A stretch of 64,000 nt of DNA from the NCBI RefSeq assembly GCF_020523965.1, contig NZ_JAJAPX010000001.1:1037889-1101888 (forward strand). The letters run 5' to 3'. The stretch's first letter is position 1. Each line of letters begins with the position of its first letter. This DNA is from Neotamlana sargassicola (GTDB lineage Bacteria > Bacteroidota > Bacteroidia > Flavobacteriales > Flavobacteriaceae). The notes below the pieces were generated by a model. That model was not told the DNA's origin and made no database searches. It was given only the letters and a program-made list of their open reading frames with translations. Below, in pieces: positions 30,975 to 42,300 of the stretch. A program made the translations under genes and the position numbers.

Positions 30975-32248
30975 TAGTATTAATTGCAATAATTTGTTTT
31001 GTAGGTTGTAAAAATGAAGTTGAAAAACCTGAAACCGAAAACAACGAATTAGCAGTTGTTGAAAAACCAGTAGAGCCAGAAGAATTTGGCTTTAAATTAA
31101 ACGATTACATTGTAAAACGCGATACTGTGCGTAAAGGTGATACCTTCGGGATAATTTTGGATAGAAACCACGTTGAGTATCCTAAAATATTTCAAATTGC
31201 CGAAAAAGCTAAAGATACTTTCGATATTAGAAAATTGCAACTTGGCAAACCCTATACTTTATTGTGTGCCAAAGATTCTATAGAAACACCACAAGCCTTC
31301 ATTTATCAGCCTAATAAAGAAGATTATGTAGTTATTAATTTTAAAGATTCTATTCATGCCTTTAAAAGCAGTAAGCCAATAACGTATGTTGAAAAGGTTG
31401 TAACGGGAGTTATTAATAGTAGTATTTCCGAAACTTTAGATGCTCAAGGTGTAAGTGCGGTTTTAACCAATATGTTAGCCGATAATATTTATGCTTGGAC
31501 CATCGATTTCCGTAGATTACAAAAAGGTGATAGATTTAAAGTTATTTATACCGATAAGTATATTGATGATAGTATTTACACCGGTGTTCACGATGTTAAA
31601 GCAGCTTATTTCGAGCATAATCACGAACCATTTTATGCCTTTCAGTTTGAAACAGATTCTGTAAAAGGTATTATTGATTATTTTAACGAAGATGCCAAAA
31701 ATTTACGTCGTGCTTTTTTAAAGTCGCCAATAGAGTTTGGAAGAATTTCTTCTAGATATAATTTAAACCGTCGTATTGCGTATTACGGTTATAAATTACG
31801 CCCACATAAAGGAACTGATTTTGCTGCACCTGTAGGTACACCAATTCGGGCTACCGCAAATGGAACTGTAACCGAGTCTACAAGACGTGGTGGAAATGGT
31901 AAGTTTGTTAAAATTAGGCATAATGCAACCTTCGAAACCCAATATTTGCACATGAGCAAACGCTTAGTAAAAGCAGGGCAATTTGTAAAACAAGGTGATG
32001 TTATAGGTTTAGTTGGTATGACAGGAAATACAGGAGGTCCGCATGTGTGTTATCGTTTTTGGGTAAATGGGAGACAGGTCGATCCGTTTAAGCAAAAATT
32101 ACCAGAGGCCAAACCAATATCAGATTCTTTAAAAGCAAAATATCTAGATTTTATTAAACCAATAAAGTATAAACTAGATAATATCTTTTTTGAGCCCGAA
32201 ATTGATGAACAGCCTGAACAAACTGTAATAACGCAAGCAAATTCATAA
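30956..32248 (+). CDS. M23-family peptidoglycan metallopeptidase lipoprotein, HxC variant
   Basis: 430-aa predicted lipoprotein; the start at 30956 gives MGNKFVIVLIAIICFVGCKN with lipobox Cys. The C-terminal LytM/M23 domain has the first zinc motif HxxxD in RPHKGTDFAAPVG. The usual HxH second motif reads HVC in GGPHVCYRFWVNG, so the histidine normally ligating zinc is a cysteine. Similar PHVCYRFW forms are, from memory, frequent in Bacteroidota. Probably a cell-wall DD-endopeptidase, or a regulator of one if inactive. A longer frame from 30932 would remove the lipoprotein signal from the N-terminus. Confidence 0.88.
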   Translation: MGNKFVIVLIAIICFVGCKNEVEKPETENNELAVVEKPVEPEEFGFKLNDYIVKRDTVRKGDTFGIILDRNHVEYPKIFQIAEKAKDTFDIRKLQLGKPYTLLCAKDSIETPQAFIYQPNKEDYVVINFKDSIHAFKSSKPITYVEKVVTGVINSSISETLDAQGVSAVLTNMLADNIYAWTIDFRRLQKGDRFKVIYTDKYIDDSIYTGVHDVKAAYFEHNHEPFYAFQFETDSVKGIIDYFNEDAKNLRRAFLKSPIEFGRISSRYNLNRRIAYYGYKLRPHKGTDFAAPVGTPIRATANGTVTESTRRGGNGKFVKIRHNATFETQYLHMSKRLVKAGQFVKQGDVIGLVGMTGNTGGPHVCYRFWVNGRQVDPFKQKLPEAKPISDSLKAKYLDFIKPIKYKLDNIFFEPEIDEQPEQTVITQANS

Positions 32249-32254
32249 CAAACA

Positions 32255-33874
32255 ATGGCATTACCAACAGTCAATCCAACTACTACAAACGCTTGGAAAA
32301 AACTTCAAGCACATTTCGAAGATGTAAAAAGCATGCATATGAAAGAGTTATTTGCTCAAGATGCAGACCGAGCAAATAAAAATTCTATTAAATGGGATGA
32401 TTTTTACGTGGACTTTTCAAAAAATAGAATTACCGACGAAACCTTAGGTCTTTTATTAGAGCTGGCTGATGAGGTAAAACTTAAAGAAGCAATAGCGAGT
32501 CAGTTTTCTGGTGAAAAAATTAATAAAACTGAAGGAAGAGCTGTATTGCATACCGCATTACGTGCACCTAAAGACGCTCAGTTTTTTGTTGATGGCGAAA
32601 ATGTAATGCCGGAAGTTTATGAGGTTCAAGAAAAAATAGAGAGTTTCACAAATAAAGTTGTGAACGGAGAATTAAAGGGGTTTACTGGTAAGTCGTTTAC
32701 ACATGTTGTAAATATTGGTATCGGCGGATCTGATTTGGGGCCGGCCATGGTTGTTGATGCGCTTCAATATTACAAAAACCAATTAACTACATATTTTGTT
32801 AGTAATGTTGATGGCGATCATGTAAACGAAGTTATAAAAAAGTTAGATCCAGAAACAACGTTGTTTGTTGTAGTGTCTAAAACCTTTACTACGCAAGAAA
32901 CGCTATCTAACGCAAATACTTTAAAGTCGTGGTTTTTACAATCGGCTACCGAGGCAGACATTGCAAAGCATTTCGTGGCAGTATCAACAAATCTTGAAAA
33001 AGTAAAAGATTTCGGTATCGACGCAAATAATATTTTCCCAATGTGGGATTGGGTTGGTGGTCGTTTCTCCTTATGGAGTGCTGTAGGTTTATCTATTAGT
33101 TTAGCTGTTGGTTATAAAAATTATAGTAGTTTATTGTTAGGCGCTTATAAAATGGATGAACATTTTAAAACTGCCGATTTCGATAGTAATATCCCAGTAA
33201 TTTTAGCCTTAATTAGTGTTTGGTATAACAACTTTTTTGGAGCCGAAACCGAAGCTATTATTCCATATTCGCAATACCTAAGCCAGTTTGCAACATATTT
33301 GCAGCAAGGTATTATGGAAAGTAATGGTAAAAGTGTAGATAGAAATGGAAATGCTATAGATTACCAAACCGGAACGATTATTTGGGGAGAACCAGGAACA
33401 AATTCGCAGCACGCATTCTTCCAATTAATACATCAAGGAACAAAATTAATTCCTGCCGATTTTATTGGTTTTGTTGAGTCGTTACATGGTAATACCGACC
33501 ATCATGATAAACTAACGTCCAATTTTTTAGCTCAAACCGAAGCGCTACTTAATGGTAAAACGGAAGCTGAGGTAGTTGCAGAAGGCACTCAAGAAGCTAT
33601 AATTCCATTTAAAGTATTTCAAGGAAATAAGCCAACAAATACCATTTTTGTAAAAAAGCTTACTCCAGAAAGTTTAGGAAAACTTATTGCTATGTACGAG
33701 CATAAAATATTTGTACAAGGAATTGTCTGGAATATATTTAGCTACGATCAGTTTGGAGTGGAGTTAGGAAAGCAGTTAGCTAATAAAATTTTACAAGAAT
33801 TTAACACTTCAGAAGTGAAGTCTCACGATTCATCAACTCAAAATTTATTGAAATATTATAAGTGTTTTAAATAA
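32255..33874 (+). CDS. pgi: Glucose-6-phosphate isomerase
   Basis: Interconverts glucose-6-phosphate and fructose-6-phosphate. The 539-aa protein is full length. Pgi signature 1 is seen as [16 protein letters not shown] and signature 2 as [20 protein letters not shown]. The phosphate-binding [14 protein letters not shown] and catalytic stretch [11 protein letters not shown] are present. It follows the M23 lipoprotein by six bases, and a strong terminator ends the unit. Confidence 0.97.
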   Translation: MALPTVNPTTTNAWKKLQAHFEDVKSMHMKELFAQDADRANKNSIKWDDFYVDFSKNRITDETLGLLLELADEVKLKEAIASQFSGEKINKTEGRAVLHTALRAPKDAQFFVDGENVMPEVYEVQEKIESFTNKVVNGELKGFTGKSFTHVVNIGIGGSDLGPAMVVDALQYYKNQLTTYFVSNVDGDHVNEVIKKLDPETTLFVVVSKTFTTQETLSNANTLKSWFLQSATEADIAKHFVAVSTNLEKVKDFGIDANNIFPMWDWVGGRFSLWSAVGLSISLAVGYKNYSSLLLGAYKMDEHFKTADFDSNIPVILALISVWYNNFFGAETEAIIPYSQYLSQFATYLQQGIMESNGKSVDRNGNAIDYQTGTIIWGEPGTNSQHAFFQLIHQGTKLIPADFIGFVESLHGNTDHHDKLTSNFLAQTEALLNGKTEAEVVAEGTQEAIIPFKVFQGNKPTNTIFVKKLTPESLGKLIAMYEHKIFVQGIVWNIFSYDQFGVELGKQLANKILQEFNTSEVKSHDSSTQNLLKYYKCFK

Positions 33875-33906
33875 AACGCTGCGTTTTATTTACTAAAAAA
33901 CTTACA

Positions 33907-33946
33907 AAGCTCACTATTTTTTAAGGAAATAGTGAGCTTTTTTTTG
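33907..33946 (+). terminator. Strong terminator after pgi
   Basis: A 13-bp perfect stem (AAGCTCACTATTT with AAATAGTGAGCTT), a 7-base loop and a long T-run, 33 bases past the pgi stop. Confidence 0.85.
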
Positions 33947-33999
33947 CTCGAATAGTCATTTTCTTAACGGTTTGTTAATATTGGATGGTATATAATGCG

Positions 34000-34007
34000 T
34001 ATTTTTG
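34000..34007 (+). promoter_or_regulatory. Candidate -7 box for the TonB-receptor gene
   Basis: TATTTTTG matches TAnnTTTG 46 bases before the receptor's start codon and just after the pgi terminator. TTTG (33971) and TTGG (33981) lie upstream but not at the ideal spacing. Confidence 0.45.
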
Positions 34008-34052
34008 CAGCGACTAATTTCAAAAGTAAATAATTAATTCTTTTTTAAAATT

Positions 34053-36599
34053 ATGAGAAAATTCACTCAAAATTTATTAATGGCTGTAGCTTTATTGTTT
34101 GGTGCGGTTGTTATGGCACAAAGTACTATAACAGGTACGGTGTTGGAAGCTGGAACAGATATTCCATTACCAGGTGCAAACGTTATTGAAAAAGGAACCA
34201 CAAATGGAGTTGTAACAGACTTTGATGGTAACTTTACAATAAAAACAAATGAGTCTTCAGGAGAACTTGTTATCTCTTATGTTGGCTACACTTCCAAAAC
34301 AGTAGCTTATTCTAGTGCTAGTTTAGGAAACATTTATTTAGAATCTAGCCAAGTAGGTCTTGATGAGATTCAAATTATTGCTTCTGTAGCGGTAGATAGA
34401 AAAACACCGGTGGCGGTGTCTACTGTAAAATCTCAGGATATCGAATTAAAGTTAGGGTCTCAAGAGTTTCCTGAAATTTTAAATTCGACACCTGGTGTTT
34501 ATACCACAAAAACTGGTGGTGGTTATGGTGATGCTAGTGTGCGTATTAGAGGTTTTCAATCTGAAAATGTCGCTGTGATGATTAATGGTATTCCTGTTAA
34601 CGATATGGAAAATGGTGCTGTTTACTGGTCTAACTGGGCTGGTTTAGCCGATGTTACTTCTACAATGCAAGTGCAAAGAGGGTTAGGAGCTTCAAAGGTT
34701 GCTGTACCTTCAATTGGTGGAACTATTAACGTTATTACTAAAACTTCGGATGTTGAACAAGGTGGTAATGTAATGACTTCAATTGGTAACGATGGTTATC
34801 AAAAATATGGTTTAACATACTCAACCGGGTTGTTAGACAATGGTTTTGCTGCAACTATTTCGGCTGCAAGAACCCAAGGAGATGGTTATGTTGATGGAAC
34901 TGAATTTAATGGCGTTTCTTACTTTTTAAACTTATCTCAAGAATTTAACGATGCCCATAAATTGGCGTTTACCATTTTTGGTGCTAAGCAACGTCACGGA
35001 CAACGTCAAAATAGACAATTGTTAAAAACTTATGCCAATAGCGAAAGCGGTAGAAAATTTAATGCCGATTGGGGATACAAAAACGGTCAGGTTACGCACC
35101 AAGAAGATAACTTTTATAACAAACCTCAAATGTCTTTAAATCACTATTGGGATTTTAACGACAATACAAGTTTATCAACAGTGGCATATGCTTCTTTTGG
35201 TTCTGGTGGTGGCGGTGGTACCGCTGGCGACGCTAGTAAGTTTACCTTCAACGAATTTGGATATAGCGATTACCGTGTTGGATTATACGGACCAATTAAT
35301 TTCGATAAAATTGTAGAAGAAAACATTGCAGCAGGTGCCAATGGTTCTGAAACTATTTTAAGAGCTTCGCGTAACGACCATAATTGGTATGGTGTTTTAT
35401 CTACTTTAAAAACAAATTTAACCGACGATTTAGTATTATTAGGAGGTTTAGATTTTAGAAACTATAAAGGTATTCACTTCCAGGAAGTAACCGATTTATT
35501 GGGAGGTCAATTTCATATAGACGATAGTGATGTAAACAATCCTAATAAAGCTACCAGAGTAGGAGATAAAAGAAGTTACTATAACGATGGCTTAGTTGGT
35601 TGGTTAGGTGCTTTTGGACAATTAGAATACGATGTTAACGAAAATTTAAATACATACTTATCTCTTGCTGTATCTAACACTGGTTATAAAAGAGTAGATT
35701 ACTTTAATTATTTAGATAGCGACCCATTACAAGAAACAGATCGTTATAACTTTTTAGGTTATAGTATTAAAGGTGGTGCTAACTACAGATTGGATAGTAA
35801 CCATAATGTATTTGCTAATATTGGTTATTTTGAAAAAGCTCCAGATTTCGATGCTGTATTTCAAAATTTCGATAACGAGCATATTAATGCCGATGCCGAA
35901 AACCAAAAAATTACAAGTTTCGAGTTAGGTTATGGTTTCCGTAGCGAAAAATTAGCAGCTAATGTTAACTTATACAGAACAACGTGGAGTGATAGAACCG
36001 AAACAGCAAGTTTCCAACAACCAGATGGTAGTAATGCATTTGCAAATATTTTAGGAGTAAACGCTGTGCACCAAGGTATCGAGGTAGATTTTAAATATAA
36101 AGCTACCGATAAATTAAATATTACTGGTATGGCTTCTTTAGGAGATTGGAGATGGGATAATAACGTAACCGATGTCGATATTTTAGATGAAGATCAAAAC
36201 GTTGTAGAAACTGTAAATTTATTTATTGAAGATTTACACGTTGGTGATGCTGCCCAAACTACAGCAGCATTAGGAGTAAATTATAGTATTACACCAGAAA
36301 CTAAAGTATTTGTAGATTATACTTACTTTGGAAACTTATATGCAGAATTTGACCCAAGTGACAGAAATGACCCTACTGTAACTACCGATGCTTATAAATT
36401 ACCAGATTACGGTTTATTTGATGCTGTTATTACTCATAGTTTTGATTTTGGATATTTTGATGCTACCTTAACTGCAAGAATGAATAATATTCTTGATACA
36501 GAGTATTTTACTGATGCTTTTGATGGAGATGTAGACGAAATTGTAGGTTACTATGGTTTTGGTAGAACATTTTCCTTAGGTGCAAAAATCAAATTTTAA
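34053..36599 (+). CDS. TonB-dependent outer-membrane receptor with carboxypeptidase-like N-domain
   Basis: 848-aa outer-membrane transporter with a signal peptide at residues 1-23 (ends VVMAQ). A CarboxypepD_reg-like domain (about 24-100: TITGTVLEAGTDIPLPGANV) is followed by the plug (about 115-225, with VRIRGFQSENVAVMINGIPV). A 22-strand-type barrel ends in the aromatic YYGFGRTFSLGAKIKF. No SusD follows. Instead a non-SusD lipoprotein starts 12 bases downstream and a secreted endonuclease lies further on. The substrate is unknown; nucleic-acid fragments are a context-based guess. No iron-receptor-specific motif stands out. Confidence 0.92.
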   Translation: MRKFTQNLLMAVALLFGAVVMAQSTITGTVLEAGTDIPLPGANVIEKGTTNGVVTDFDGNFTIKTNESSGELVISYVGYTSKTVAYSSASLGNIYLESSQVGLDEIQIIASVAVDRKTPVAVSTVKSQDIELKLGSQEFPEILNSTPGVYTTKTGGGYGDASVRIRGFQSENVAVMINGIPVNDMENGAVYWSNWAGLADVTSTMQVQRGLGASKVAVPSIGGTINVITKTSDVEQGGNVMTSIGNDGYQKYGLTYSTGLLDNGFAATISAARTQGDGYVDGTEFNGVSYFLNLSQEFNDAHKLAFTIFGAKQRHGQRQNRQLLKTYANSESGRKFNADWGYKNGQVTHQEDNFYNKPQMSLNHYWDFNDNTSLSTVAYASFGSGGGGGTAGDASKFTFNEFGYSDYRVGLYGPINFDKIVEENIAAGANGSETILRASRNDHNWYGVLSTLKTNLTDDLVLLGGLDFRNYKGIHFQEVTDLLGGQFHIDDSDVNNPNKATRVGDKRSYYNDGLVGWLGAFGQLEYDVNENLNTYLSLAVSNTGYKRVDYFNYLDSDPLQETDRYNFLGYSIKGGANYRLDSNHNVFANIGYFEKAPDFDAVFQNFDNEHINADAENQKITSFELGYGFRSEKLAANVNLYRTTWSDRTETASFQQPDGSNAFANILGVNAVHQGIEVDFKYKATDKLNITGMASLGDWRWDNNVTDVDILDEDQNVVETVNLFIEDLHVGDAAQTTAALGVNYSITPETKVFVDYTYFGNLYAEFDPSDRNDPTVTTDAYKLPDYGLFDAVITHSFDFGYFDATLTARMNNILDTEYFTDAFDGDVDEIVGYYGFGRTFSLGAKIKF

Positions 36600-36611
36600 T
36601 AAAAAAAGAAA

Positions 36612-38285
36612 ATGAAAAAAATAGTTTATTTATTCAGCTTAGTTGCAGCCACAGTTTTTGTAGGTTGTAATCCTTTAGAAGACGTTCATCAAGAACTTGC
36701 AGATCAAGATAATCTTGAAAACAAAATTGTTGATACAGGTATTGAGTATACCTTGACCGATGAAGATTATGAAGAATTAGAACTAGACTATTCTAGCTTT
36801 AACTCTGCAGATCAAGCTAACTCATTAATTCCAGTTTTATTATCAAGCAAATACCCTTATTTAGATGCGGGTTCGCAAGCATATGTAACCTACAATTGGT
36901 ATAGAGGATATCCTTCAAACTCTTATGAGTTAGATGGAGATGATTACAGTAATCCAGATTATACTGGTTTTCCAGAAGGCGAAGATGATGCAGTTGTTTT
37001 AAGTACTGTTACTGCTGCCGTTGGAGCTTCTTTTACAAGTCCTAGTGAAGGTGATGTAGTTTTTGCAACCTATAATTTTTATACTGTCGCTGATGCCGAC
37101 AGTTATTACGAGGCAGATTTAAGAGTAGAAGCCGATTATAATACTTATGAAGCAATAAATGTTTCTGGAGACCAAGAGTGGTATTACCAAACTTATGGTG
37201 CTACAATGAATGGATATAGTGGTGGTACAGATTATGCTAACGAAGATTGGTTAATCTCTGCTGAAATTGATTTAACAGATGTTACAGATCCAGGATTAAC
37301 AGTAACTCAAATTTTAAATTATTTAGATGGAGATATTTTATCTGAAGTTTTAGTATCTAAAGATTACACCACAGGTGGCGATCATACGGCTGCTACTTGG
37401 GAAGCTTTAACATTAGCTCCGCTTCCAACAGGAAGCTCTTGGGATGCTGTTGCAAACAATGAGTATGATTTATCTGCATATGCAGGTGAAACTATTCACT
37501 TAGCGTTTAAATACGATTACGAAGCTGGCGATACACCAACTTGGGAAATTACTGAAGTTTTAATTAAACCGTTCGGTATCGATACAGAAACTATTTATGA
37601 GGAATCAGGAATGTTTTTAACCTATAACGGTACTGCTTGGGAGTCTGCGACAAATGCAACTTACATTGTAGATGCCGAAGATTATGATGCTATGGGTGAA
37701 GCTAGTGGGCAACCAGGTAGTTATAATAACTTTAGTTCAAGTATATCGTCAGACGATTATATACCAACTTATTTAGGGTTAAAATTCCCTTACGTTACCG
37801 AAGAAGATGCAACTATGTTTGTAGGGTATTTGTATTATTCTTCTAGTGCTGGTGCTGTACAATTTAGATCTGATGCTTTTACTTATGCAAATGGTTCTTG
37901 GGCACCTTATGAAACTGAAATTGCTGTAACAGCTCAATATGGTGTAAATTCAGATACAGAGTGGGAGCCAGATAACACCATCGCATATACCTTAACAACG
38001 GCCGACTATAGCTTTATAGCTGCTAGCGATGCTTTAGCTGCAGAATATCCAGACGCTGTTGGTAATTTAGATTCATATGGAAACTTCAACAGACAAGGTG
38101 GTGGTACAACTTGGACAGACGAAGCTTTATTAAAAGCGTTTAATTTATTATTAGACGAACTAAATCCTTCGGCAGAAGAAGGTCAAAAATACGCACTAAG
38201 TTTTGCTGTTTATAACGGTGCTTCTGGTGTAGAAACTTTCTTCTTGATAAAAGAAGGCGGTGCTTGGGTCGTTAATAACCAATAA
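36612..38285 (+). CDS. Surface lipoprotein partner of the TonB receptor, DUF5017/choice-of-anchor-like
   Basis: 557-aa lipoprotein (SP ends TVFVGC, lipid Cys near residue 19). It is very acidic and rich in Tyr, Asp and Ser. A jelly-roll-like segment (about 195-330: WLISAEIDLTD, DLSAYAGETIHLAFKYDY) resembles the choice-of-anchor J/DUF5017 domains found in TonB-linked lipoproteins, flanked by two repeat-like halves containing the YxLTxxDY(x)xx pattern. It lies 12 bases after the receptor and is surely cotranscribed. It probably sits on the receptor's outer face as a ligand-capturing lid, in the SusD position but unrelated. The ligand is unknown. Confidence 0.78.
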   Translation: MKKIVYLFSLVAATVFVGCNPLEDVHQELADQDNLENKIVDTGIEYTLTDEDYEELELDYSSFNSADQANSLIPVLLSSKYPYLDAGSQAYVTYNWYRGYPSNSYELDGDDYSNPDYTGFPEGEDDAVVLSTVTAAVGASFTSPSEGDVVFATYNFYTVADADSYYEADLRVEADYNTYEAINVSGDQEWYYQTYGATMNGYSGGTDYANEDWLISAEIDLTDVTDPGLTVTQILNYLDGDILSEVLVSKDYTTGGDHTAATWEALTLAPLPTGSSWDAVANNEYDLSAYAGETIHLAFKYDYEAGDTPTWEITEVLIKPFGIDTETIYEESGMFLTYNGTAWESATNATYIVDAEDYDAMGEASGQPGSYNNFSSSISSDDYIPTYLGLKFPYVTEEDATMFVGYLYYSSSAGAVQFRSDAFTYANGSWAPYETEIAVTAQYGVNSDTEWEPDNTIAYTLTTADYSFIAASDALAAEYPDAVGNLDSYGNFNRQGGGTTWTDEALLKAFNLLLDELNPSAEEGQKYALSFAVYNGASGVETFFLIKEGGAWVVNNQ

Positions 38286-38304
38286 TCACTTTTTTATAAA
38301 TTAA

Positions 38305-38336
38305 TAAAAACCTCTTACTTTTGTAAGAGGTTTTTT
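38305..38336 (+). terminator. Terminator after receptor-lipoprotein operon
   Basis: Stem CCTCTTAC/GTAAGAGG with a TTTT loop, extended by flanking A/T pairs and ending in TTTTTT, 20 bases after the stop codon. Confidence 0.8.
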
Positions 38337-38358
38337 GTCTTAATTAAAATTTTATGTT

Positions 38359-39141
38359 ATGAGTAAATATTTTTACACCATTGTGCTAGGTTTAATGTTG
38401 TCTTTAAATGCATGTAGTGGTAGTGACAATAATGTTGGTACAGACGATGATCCTGTTATCGAATTTCAAATTCCAAGTGAATTGGCAGCATATTATTCCG
38501 AAGTCGATTTTTCTGCTACTGGAACAACATTGTTAAATGAGCTTCATGAAGTTTCAGAATCAAACCACACTGTTTTGTCTTACGGTGCAAGACACAATTA
38601 TTTATATAGTATTGATGAAGATGCTGCAAATACCGACAATGTTATTTTAATGTACACAGGAGAATCTAGGTATTGGGAAGAGTATACCTCAGGGAATAAC
38701 CCTTATAGTCCTCAAACATTCAATACAGAACATATTTATCCGCAATCTTTATTAACTTCAGAAGATGCCGTAACCGACTTGCACCATTTAAGAGTTTGCG
38801 ATGCCGACGTTAATTCGCAACGTAGTAATTACCCTTATCAAGATGGAGTTGGTAATGCCATGCTTCTTACAGCGTCTTCCTGGTATCCTGGAGACGAATG
38901 GAAAGGCGATGTTGCTCGAATGATACTTTATTTGAATGTGCGTTATGGTGAGTCGTTTAATAAAGTGGGCTATGAAGATTTGTTTTTAGATTGGAATGAA
39001 GAAGATCCAGTTTCTAGTTTCGAAATTCAACGAAATAACAGAATTGAAGCCGCTCAAGGAAACCGTAATCCGTTTATCGATAACCCGTATTTAGCAACCT
39101 TAATTTGGGGTGGCGATGCTGCCGAAAATAGTTGGGAGTAA
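38359..39141 (+). CDS. Endonuclease I-family secreted nuclease lipoprotein
   Basis: 260-aa exported lipoprotein (SP ends LNAC, lipid Cys near residue 19). The core matches the Endonuclease I family (Vvn/EndA type): the catalytic histidine region FNTEHIYPQSLL and the metal/structural motif TDLHHLRVCDADVNSQRSN are both present. It should cleave DNA and possibly RNA at the cell surface or periplasm. It is preceded by a terminator and followed by another, so it is its own unit. Its position beside a TonB receptor and lipoprotein suggests release of nucleotides or phosphate from external DNA; this is inference. Confidence 0.88.
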   Translation: MSKYFYTIVLGLMLSLNACSGSDNNVGTDDDPVIEFQIPSELAAYYSEVDFSATGTTLLNELHEVSESNHTVLSYGARHNYLYSIDEDAANTDNVILMYTGESRYWEEYTSGNNPYSPQTFNTEHIYPQSLLTSEDAVTDLHHLRVCDADVNSQRSNYPYQDGVGNAMLLTASSWYPGDEWKGDVARMILYLNVRYGESFNKVGYEDLFLDWNEEDPVSSFEIQRNNRIEAAQGNRNPFIDNPYLATLIWGGDAAENSWE

Positions 39142-39176
39142 AATATTAAAACAAAATACAACTGCTTTAGGCAGGC

Positions 39177-39214
39177 TAAAACGCAACTCAATTTTATTGA
39201 GTTGCGTTTTTTTA
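39177..39214 (+). terminator. Terminator after endonuclease gene
   Basis: A 12-bp perfect stem ACGCAACTCAAT/ATTGAGTTGCGT with a 3-base loop, flanked by AAAA and a T-run. Confidence 0.85.
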
Positions 39215-39325
39215 TTGTTTAAAACTCATAACAACTTGCTGTAAAAAAAGCCGAAATTCTACGTATTTTTATAAACTCGTTTTTTCAAACATCAGCTTTA
39301 CAAATCAATTTATAAATTTTAAGGA

Positions 39326-42300
39326 ATGTACTTAATTTTCGATACCGAAACTACCGGATTACCAAAGCGTTGGGATGCACCAATAACAGATGTCGATAAC
39401 TGGCCTAGGTGTATACAAATCGCATGGCAATTGCACGATGCTATGGGTAATTGTATTGAAAGTCATGATTATTTGGTGCAACCAGATGGGTTTAATATAC
39501 CCTACGACGCCGAAAAAATTCACGGTATTTCTACCGAATTAGCAGAAGAACAAGGTGTGCCACTTGCTGAGGTTTTAGAAAAATTTAATATAGCCTTAAG
39601 CAAAACAAAATTTGTAGTAGGGCAAAATGTAAAGTTCGATTTAAATATAATGGGAGCAGAATTTGTGCGAGAAGACGTTACAAACCCATTACAAGAACTA
39701 CCGGTTTTAGATACTTGTACAGAGCACACTGCTCAACTTTGTAAAATACCAGGTGGCCGTGGCGGTAAATTTAAATTACCAACATTAACCGAGTTACACG
39801 AGTTTTTATTTAATGAGCCTTTTGCAGAAGCACATAACGCAACTGCCGATGTTGAGGCAACAACACGTTGTTTTTTAGAGCTTATTCGTCTTGAAGAATA
39901 CACCAAAGAACAACTGGACGTAGAACCCGATTATTTTAAAAATTTCAAGGAAGCCAATCCGCAAGAAATTCAACTTATCGGTTTAAAGCACATTAATCTT
40001 AAAAGTGAAAGTGCTAAAATAAGAGCTAAGCTTCAAAAAACTGAAGGATCTCAAATTTCCTCTGAAGAAATAAAACAAAATATTTCCGAATTAAAGGAAG
40101 TCGATTTTGTACATCTACACAACCATTCGCAATTCTCGGTGTTACAATCAACCATGAGCATTCCAGATTTGGTTTCGGCCGCAGCATCACATAATATGCC
40201 GGCAGTAGCATTAACAGATCATGGAAACATGATGGGTGCTTTTCATTTTATAAATGCTGTAAATAATCAAAATAAAGGTATAAAAGCCGCAATTGAAGCA
40301 GCAGAAGAAAATGGAGAAACCACAGATAAAAAACTTATCAAGCCCATTATTGGTTGCGAGTTTTTTGTATGCGAAAACCATTTAGATAAGTCGCGTAAAG
40401 ACAACGGTTACCAAATTGTATTAATTGCAAAAAATAAAAATGGGTACCACAATTTAGCAAAGTTATCATCGCATGCCTTTGTAAATGGGTTCTATTATGT
40501 GCCACGTATCGATAAAAAATTAATACAGCAATATAAAGAAGACATTATTGTTCTAACAGGTAATCTTTACGGAGAAGTGCCAAGTAAAGTATTGAACATT
40601 GGTGAGAATCAAGCAGAAGAAGCTTTATTGTGGTGGAAAGAAGAATTTGGCGATGATTTGTATGTTGAATTGATGCGCCATAATCAAGAAGACGAAAATC
40701 GAGTAAACACAACTTTGGTTAATCTGGCTAGAAAACACAATGTAAAGCTAGTTGCAACAAATAATACCTATTACCAAAAACAAACCGATGCCAATGCGCA
40801 TGATATTTTGTTGTGTGTAAAAGATGGCGAAAAACAAGCCACACCAATTGGTCGTGGTCGTGGGTATCGTTACGGTTTGCCAAATCAGGAATATTATTTC
40901 AAGTCTTCCGATGAGATGAAGGCGCTTTTTAAAGATTTACCAGATGCCATTGCAAATACCGAAGAAATTTTAAATAAAATTGAAGCCTTTCAGTTAGCTC
41001 GTGATGTACTTTTACCTGCTTTCGATATTCCCGATCAGTTTAAACATGAAGAAGATTTAATTGATGGCGGTAAACGTGGTGAAAATGCTTATTTAAAACA
41101 TTTAGTTTACGAAGGAGCTAAAAAACGCTATGGAGAACCACTTACAGAAGAGGTAACCGAACGACTAGATTTCGAGTTAAGTGTAATTGAAAATACGGGT
41201 TATCCAGGATATTTCTTAATTGTTGAAGATTTTATTCGTGAAGCTCGAAAAATGGATGTGTCTGTAGGTCCGGGGCGTGGTTCGGCAGCAGGTTCGGTAG
41301 CAGCCTATTGTTTATGGATTACCAACATAGACCCTATGAAGTACGATTTGCTTTTTGAGCGTTTCTTAAATCCAGATCGTATTAGTATGCCCGATATCGA
41401 TATTGATTTTGATGATGAAGGCCGAAGTCGTGTTATGGACTATGTAATCGAAAAATACGGTGCCAACCAAGTAGCGCAAATTATTACTTATGGTACTATG
41501 GCAGCAAAGTCTAGTATTCGAGACACTGCTCGCGTGCTCGATTTACCATTGTTTGATGCCGATAGGATTGCTAAGTTAATACCTAATATGTCTAAACTAA
41601 ATAAGATTTTTGGTTTAGATGAAAAAGCTTTGGCTGGCAAATTTAGAGCTGAAGAACTTGAAAAAGTAAACGAACTTTTAAACATATCTGAAGGTGCAGA
41701 TCTCGAAGCTAAAACGGTAAATACGGCCAGAATGCTTGAAGGTTCTGTGCGAAATACAGGTATTCATGCCTGTGGTGTAATTATTACACCCGACGATATT
41801 ACTAAATTCGTTCCAGTTTCGGTGGCAAAAGATTCTGATTTATATGTTACTCAGTTTGATAACTCCGTAGTAGAATCTGCAGGTTTACTTAAAATGGACT
41901 TTTTAGGGTTAAAAACATTAACCTTGATTAAGGATACTGTAAAGATTGTAAAAGCACGACATAACGTACAACTCGATCCAGAAAGTTTTCCTTTAGATGA
42001 TGAAAAAACATACGAGTTGTTCCAGCGAGGAGAAACCGTTGGGGTGTTCCAGTACGAATCTCCTGGCATGCAAAAACACCTTAGAGATTTAAAACCTACG
42101 GTGTTTGAAGATTTAATTGCTATGAACGCCTTGTATCGTCCAGGTCCAATGGAATATATTCCAAGTTTTGTTAGGCGTAAGCATGGCGATGAAGAAATTG
42201 AGTACGATTTACCAGCCATGGAAGAATACTTAAAGGAGACTTATGGTATTACAGTTTACCAAGAGCAGGTAATGTTACTCTCGCAAAAATTAGCCGATTT

